Origin: Clostridiales bacterium
GTDB taxonomy: Bacteria; Bacillota; Clostridia; Christensenellales; UMGS416
DNA length: 7,506 nucleotides
Assembly (NCBI GenBank): GCA_012515725.1
Contig: JAAYXU010000085.1
Span: 1 to 7,506, forward strand
Direction: 5' to 3'
The position numbers were made by a program, and so were the translations under genes. The first letter of the stretch is position 1; each line of letters begins with the position of its first letter. The notes below the pieces were generated by a model. That model was not told the DNA's origin, made no database searches, and was given only the letters and a program-made list of their open reading frames with translations. Below are positions 5,838 to 7,506 of the stretch, in pieces.

Positions 5838-6755
5838 ATGAGCGGCACTGTATGGGGACTTGATATCGGGGGCACCAAATGCGCGCTGGTCGCGGCGGAT
5901 GAGTACGGATCCATACGCTGGCGCAGGCAGTTAGCTACGGCGGACTATCGGCGCTGGGAGGAGCTGCTGGACGCGCTCCTCATAGACACGCCTTCGGAAA
6001 CCCCGCTGGCGGTCGGCGTCAGCTGCGGCGGGCCGCTCGACAGCAAACGAGGCGTCATACTCTCCCCGCCCAATCTGCCCGGGTGGGACGATGTGCCCAT
6101 CACCGACTGGCTCACCGAGCGGCTGGGCGTTCCTGTGTTCCTGCAGAACGACGCCAACGCCTGTGCGCTTGCCGAGTGGCGATACGGCGCGGGCAAGGGC
6201 TGCGGCAGCATGGTATTCCTGACGTTCGGTACCGGATTCGGGGCGGGTCTCATACTGGACGGCAGACTGTATACCGGGATCACCGACATGGCGGGCGAGG
6301 TCGGGCACGTGCGGGCGGCCCGGACCGGCCCGGTAGGCTACGGAAAGGCAGGCTCTTACGAAGGCTTCTGCTCGGGGGGCGGCATCGCTCAGCTTTCTGG
6401 CGGCGTCAGCGCAAAGGAGGTCGTGCGGCTGGCCGATTCGGGCGACCGGGCCATGCGGCGCGTCCTTACCAGAAGCGCACGCTATCTGGGGCGGTGTCTG
6501 GCTATGCTGATAGATACGCTTAACCCCGAGCGGATCGTGATCGGCAGCATATACGCGCGCGCCGAGCGTTACTTTGCAGGTGAGGCGCTGCGCATCGCGA
6601 AAGCCGAGTCTCATCCCCTCTCATGGAAGGCGTGCCAAATACTGCCCGCCGCGCTTGGCGACGCGATCGGCGACATCGCGGCCGTCACGGTCGCGATGAA
6701 CGGTCTGGGGAAAACGGAATATCCGCATGGTCGAGCAGACGCCAGACGCGCTTAG
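5838..6755 (+). CDS. ROK-family sugar kinase or kinase-like protein
   Basis: A 305-residue protein of the ASKHA fold. Phosphate-binding DIGGTK (9-14), GVSCGGPLD (60-68), the catalytic-aspartate motif NDANACALAEWRYG (104-117; D105), a second phosphate loop FGTGFGAGLI (130-139) and GEVGH (153-157) are all present, so ATP-dependent phosphorylation of a sugar is likely. There is no N-terminal helix-turn-helix, so it is not a NagC/XylR-type repressor. The usual ROK zinc motif (CxCGxxGCxE) is absent; in its place stands GPVGYGKAGSYEGFCSGGG (164-182). The start at 5838 has GGGAG (5827-5831) 6 nt upstream; the frame extends back to 5706 inside the SIS gene, but that overlap has no support. It is surely cotranscribed with the SIS gene. 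Sugar specificity cannot be read from sequence: glucose, N-acetylmannosamine, allose or fructose kinases are all in this family. It ends overlapping the convergent permease gene by 4 nt. Confidence 0.88.
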   Translation: MSGTVWGLDIGGTKCALVAADEYGSIRWRRQLATADYRRWEELLDALLIDTPSETPLAVGVSCGGPLDSKRGVILSPPNLPGWDDVPITDWLTERLGVPVFLQNDANACALAEWRYGAGKGCGSMVFLTFGTGFGAGLILDGRLYTGITDMAGEVGHVRAARTGPVGYGKAGSYEGFCSGGGIAQLSGGVSAKEVVRLADSGDRAMRRVLTRSARYLGRCLAMLIDTLNPERIVIGSIYARAERYFAGEALRIAKAESHPLSWKACQILPAALGDAIGDIAAVTVAMNGLGKTEYPHGRADARRA

Positions 6756-7506
6756 CGGTGGGTGAGGTTGTATTTCTTCTCCACGTGCGCGATCACCAGA
6801 TACATGAGCGCCGCCACCACCGCCAGTATCAGTATACTCGCCATTACCAGATCCAGCTTGAACACCTGTCCGCCGTATACGATGAGGTACCCAAGCCCCG
6901 CCCGCGAAACCAGATATTCTCCGACGATGACACCGACCCATGTCATTCCGACATTGATTTTAAGCGTGGATATCATCGCGGGTATGCTGGCTGGCAGCAC
7001 GACCAGCCTGAGTATCTGGACCCTGGTCGCGCCGAACGTCCTCACGAGCAGGATTTTTTCCTCGCTGACCTCAAGAAACGCGTTGAGCACATTGAGTACC
7101 GTGACGATAACCGATATGAGCAGCGCCATCGTGATGATAGCGCCGGCTCCAGCGCCCACCCATACGATGATGACCGGCCCCAGCGCGATCTTAGGCAGGC
7201 TGTTGAGCACCACCAGATACGGGTCCAGTATCCGCGCCGCGGCGGGCAGCCACCAGAGCAGCACCGCTATACCGATCCCCAGCAGCGTACCCATCACGAA
7301 TCCCGCCGCCGTTTCCCAGAGCGTGACGCCGATATGCATGAAAAGATCACCCGAGCGGTACAGCGATGCGACGGTTCTCACGATCCGGGAGGGCGAGCTC
7401 ATGATGAAGGGATCTATCCACTGCATATGGGCGGCCAGCTCCCACAGGCCTATGATGACGAGCGCAAGGCTGATGCGGGAAGCCATGATGAATCGGTTCC
7501 TGCGCC
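6752..7506 (-). CDS. ABC transporter permease, SsuC/TauC (sulfonate/nitrate/taurine) type, 5' end probably outside the window
   Basis: An inner-membrane subunit of a binding-protein-dependent importer. From the ATG at 7486 it has 244 residues with about six hydrophobic helices. The region LNSLPKIALGPVIIVWVG (94-111) and the EAA-type cytoplasmic loop KILLVRTFGATRVQILRLVVLP (144-165), which contacts the ATPase, identify the SsuC/TauC branch. WVGVIVGEYLVSRAGLGYLI (183-202) is also typical. The substrate may be a sulfonate, nitrate, taurine, a thiamine or riboflavin precursor, or another small anion; the ATPase and binding protein are not in the window. Upstream of ATG 7486 the frame remains open to the edge, reading RRNRFI, a basic lead suited to the cytoplasmic side before helix 1, and no good ribosome site precedes 7486, so the true start is probably beyond 7506. 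Confidence 0.85.
   Translation of the reverse strand, partial: RRNRFIMASRISLALVIIGLWELAAHMQWIDPFIMSSPSRIVRTVASLYRSGDLFMHIGVTLWETAAGFVMGTLLGIGIAVLLWWLPAAARILDPYLVVLNSLPKIALGPVIIVWVGAGAGAIITMALLISVIVTVLNVLNAFLEVSEEKILLVRTFGATRVQILRLVVLPASIPAMISTLKINVGMTWVGVIVGEYLVSRAGLGYLIVYGGQVFKLDLVMASILILAVVAALMYLVIAHVEKKYNLTHR

Noticed and set aside
5931..6614. 227-codon open frame on the minus strand opposite the ROK gene
   Set aside because: It is a shadow of a gene with clear family motifs; the composition is rich in Arg, Ala, Pro and Gly without domain signals.

Overview
The window looks like the chromosome of a GC-rich, low-complexity-envelope bacterium of the Bacillota, probably a clostridial lineage. 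The main grounds are a transcription-attenuating T-box leader in front of proS, an XpaC/TelA gene pair of the kind seen in Bacillus (xpaC-yaaN), consensus sigma-A-type promoters (TTGnnn-17/18-TATAAT), purine-rich Shine-Dalgarno sites, and tightly packed operons. The genus cannot be told from this sequence. Nothing looks like a phage, insertion sequence, CRISPR array, tRNA or rRNA, and gene density and codon habits are even throughout.

Layout. (1) 1-132: promoter region with a hairpin/palindrome and a good promoter. (2) 133-2392, plus strand: a three-gene operon encoding an XpaC-like two-helix membrane protein, a TelA/YaaN toxic-anion-resistance-family coiled-coil protein and a CobO/BtuR-type corrinoid adenosyltransferase. 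(3) 2393-4986, minus strand: promoter, proline T-box leader, proS (short, archaeal/eukaryotic-type prolyl-tRNA synthetase) and, 7 nt downstream, a PflX-like radical SAM protein. (4) 4987-5172: divergent promoter region with a perfect tandem 15-bp duplication and, on the plus strand, a consensus promoter. (5) 5173-6755, plus strand: a GmhA-like SIS sugar-phosphate isomerase and a ROK-family sugar kinase/regulator. (6) 6752 to the window end, minus strand: a SsuC/TauC-type ABC transporter permease whose 5' end probably lies outside the window.

How the parts work together. The T-box should couple proS, and by read-through the radical SAM gene, to the level of uncharged tRNA-Pro; the predicted specifier triplet is CCC (Pro). 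The SIS and ROK genes form a compact isomerase-plus-kinase pair that suggests handling of a phosphosugar, with substrate unknown. The first operon joins a membrane protein and TelA, both poorly understood, to an enzyme of adenosylcobalamin formation. Both convergent gene pairs end with abutting or overlapping stop codons and no visible terminator between them. The most interesting points are the odd gene partnerships (TelA with CobO, proS with radical SAM under one T-box), the tandem repeat beside the proS promoter, and the ROK protein that lacks the usual zinc-binding cysteine motif. None amounts by itself to proof of a new system.
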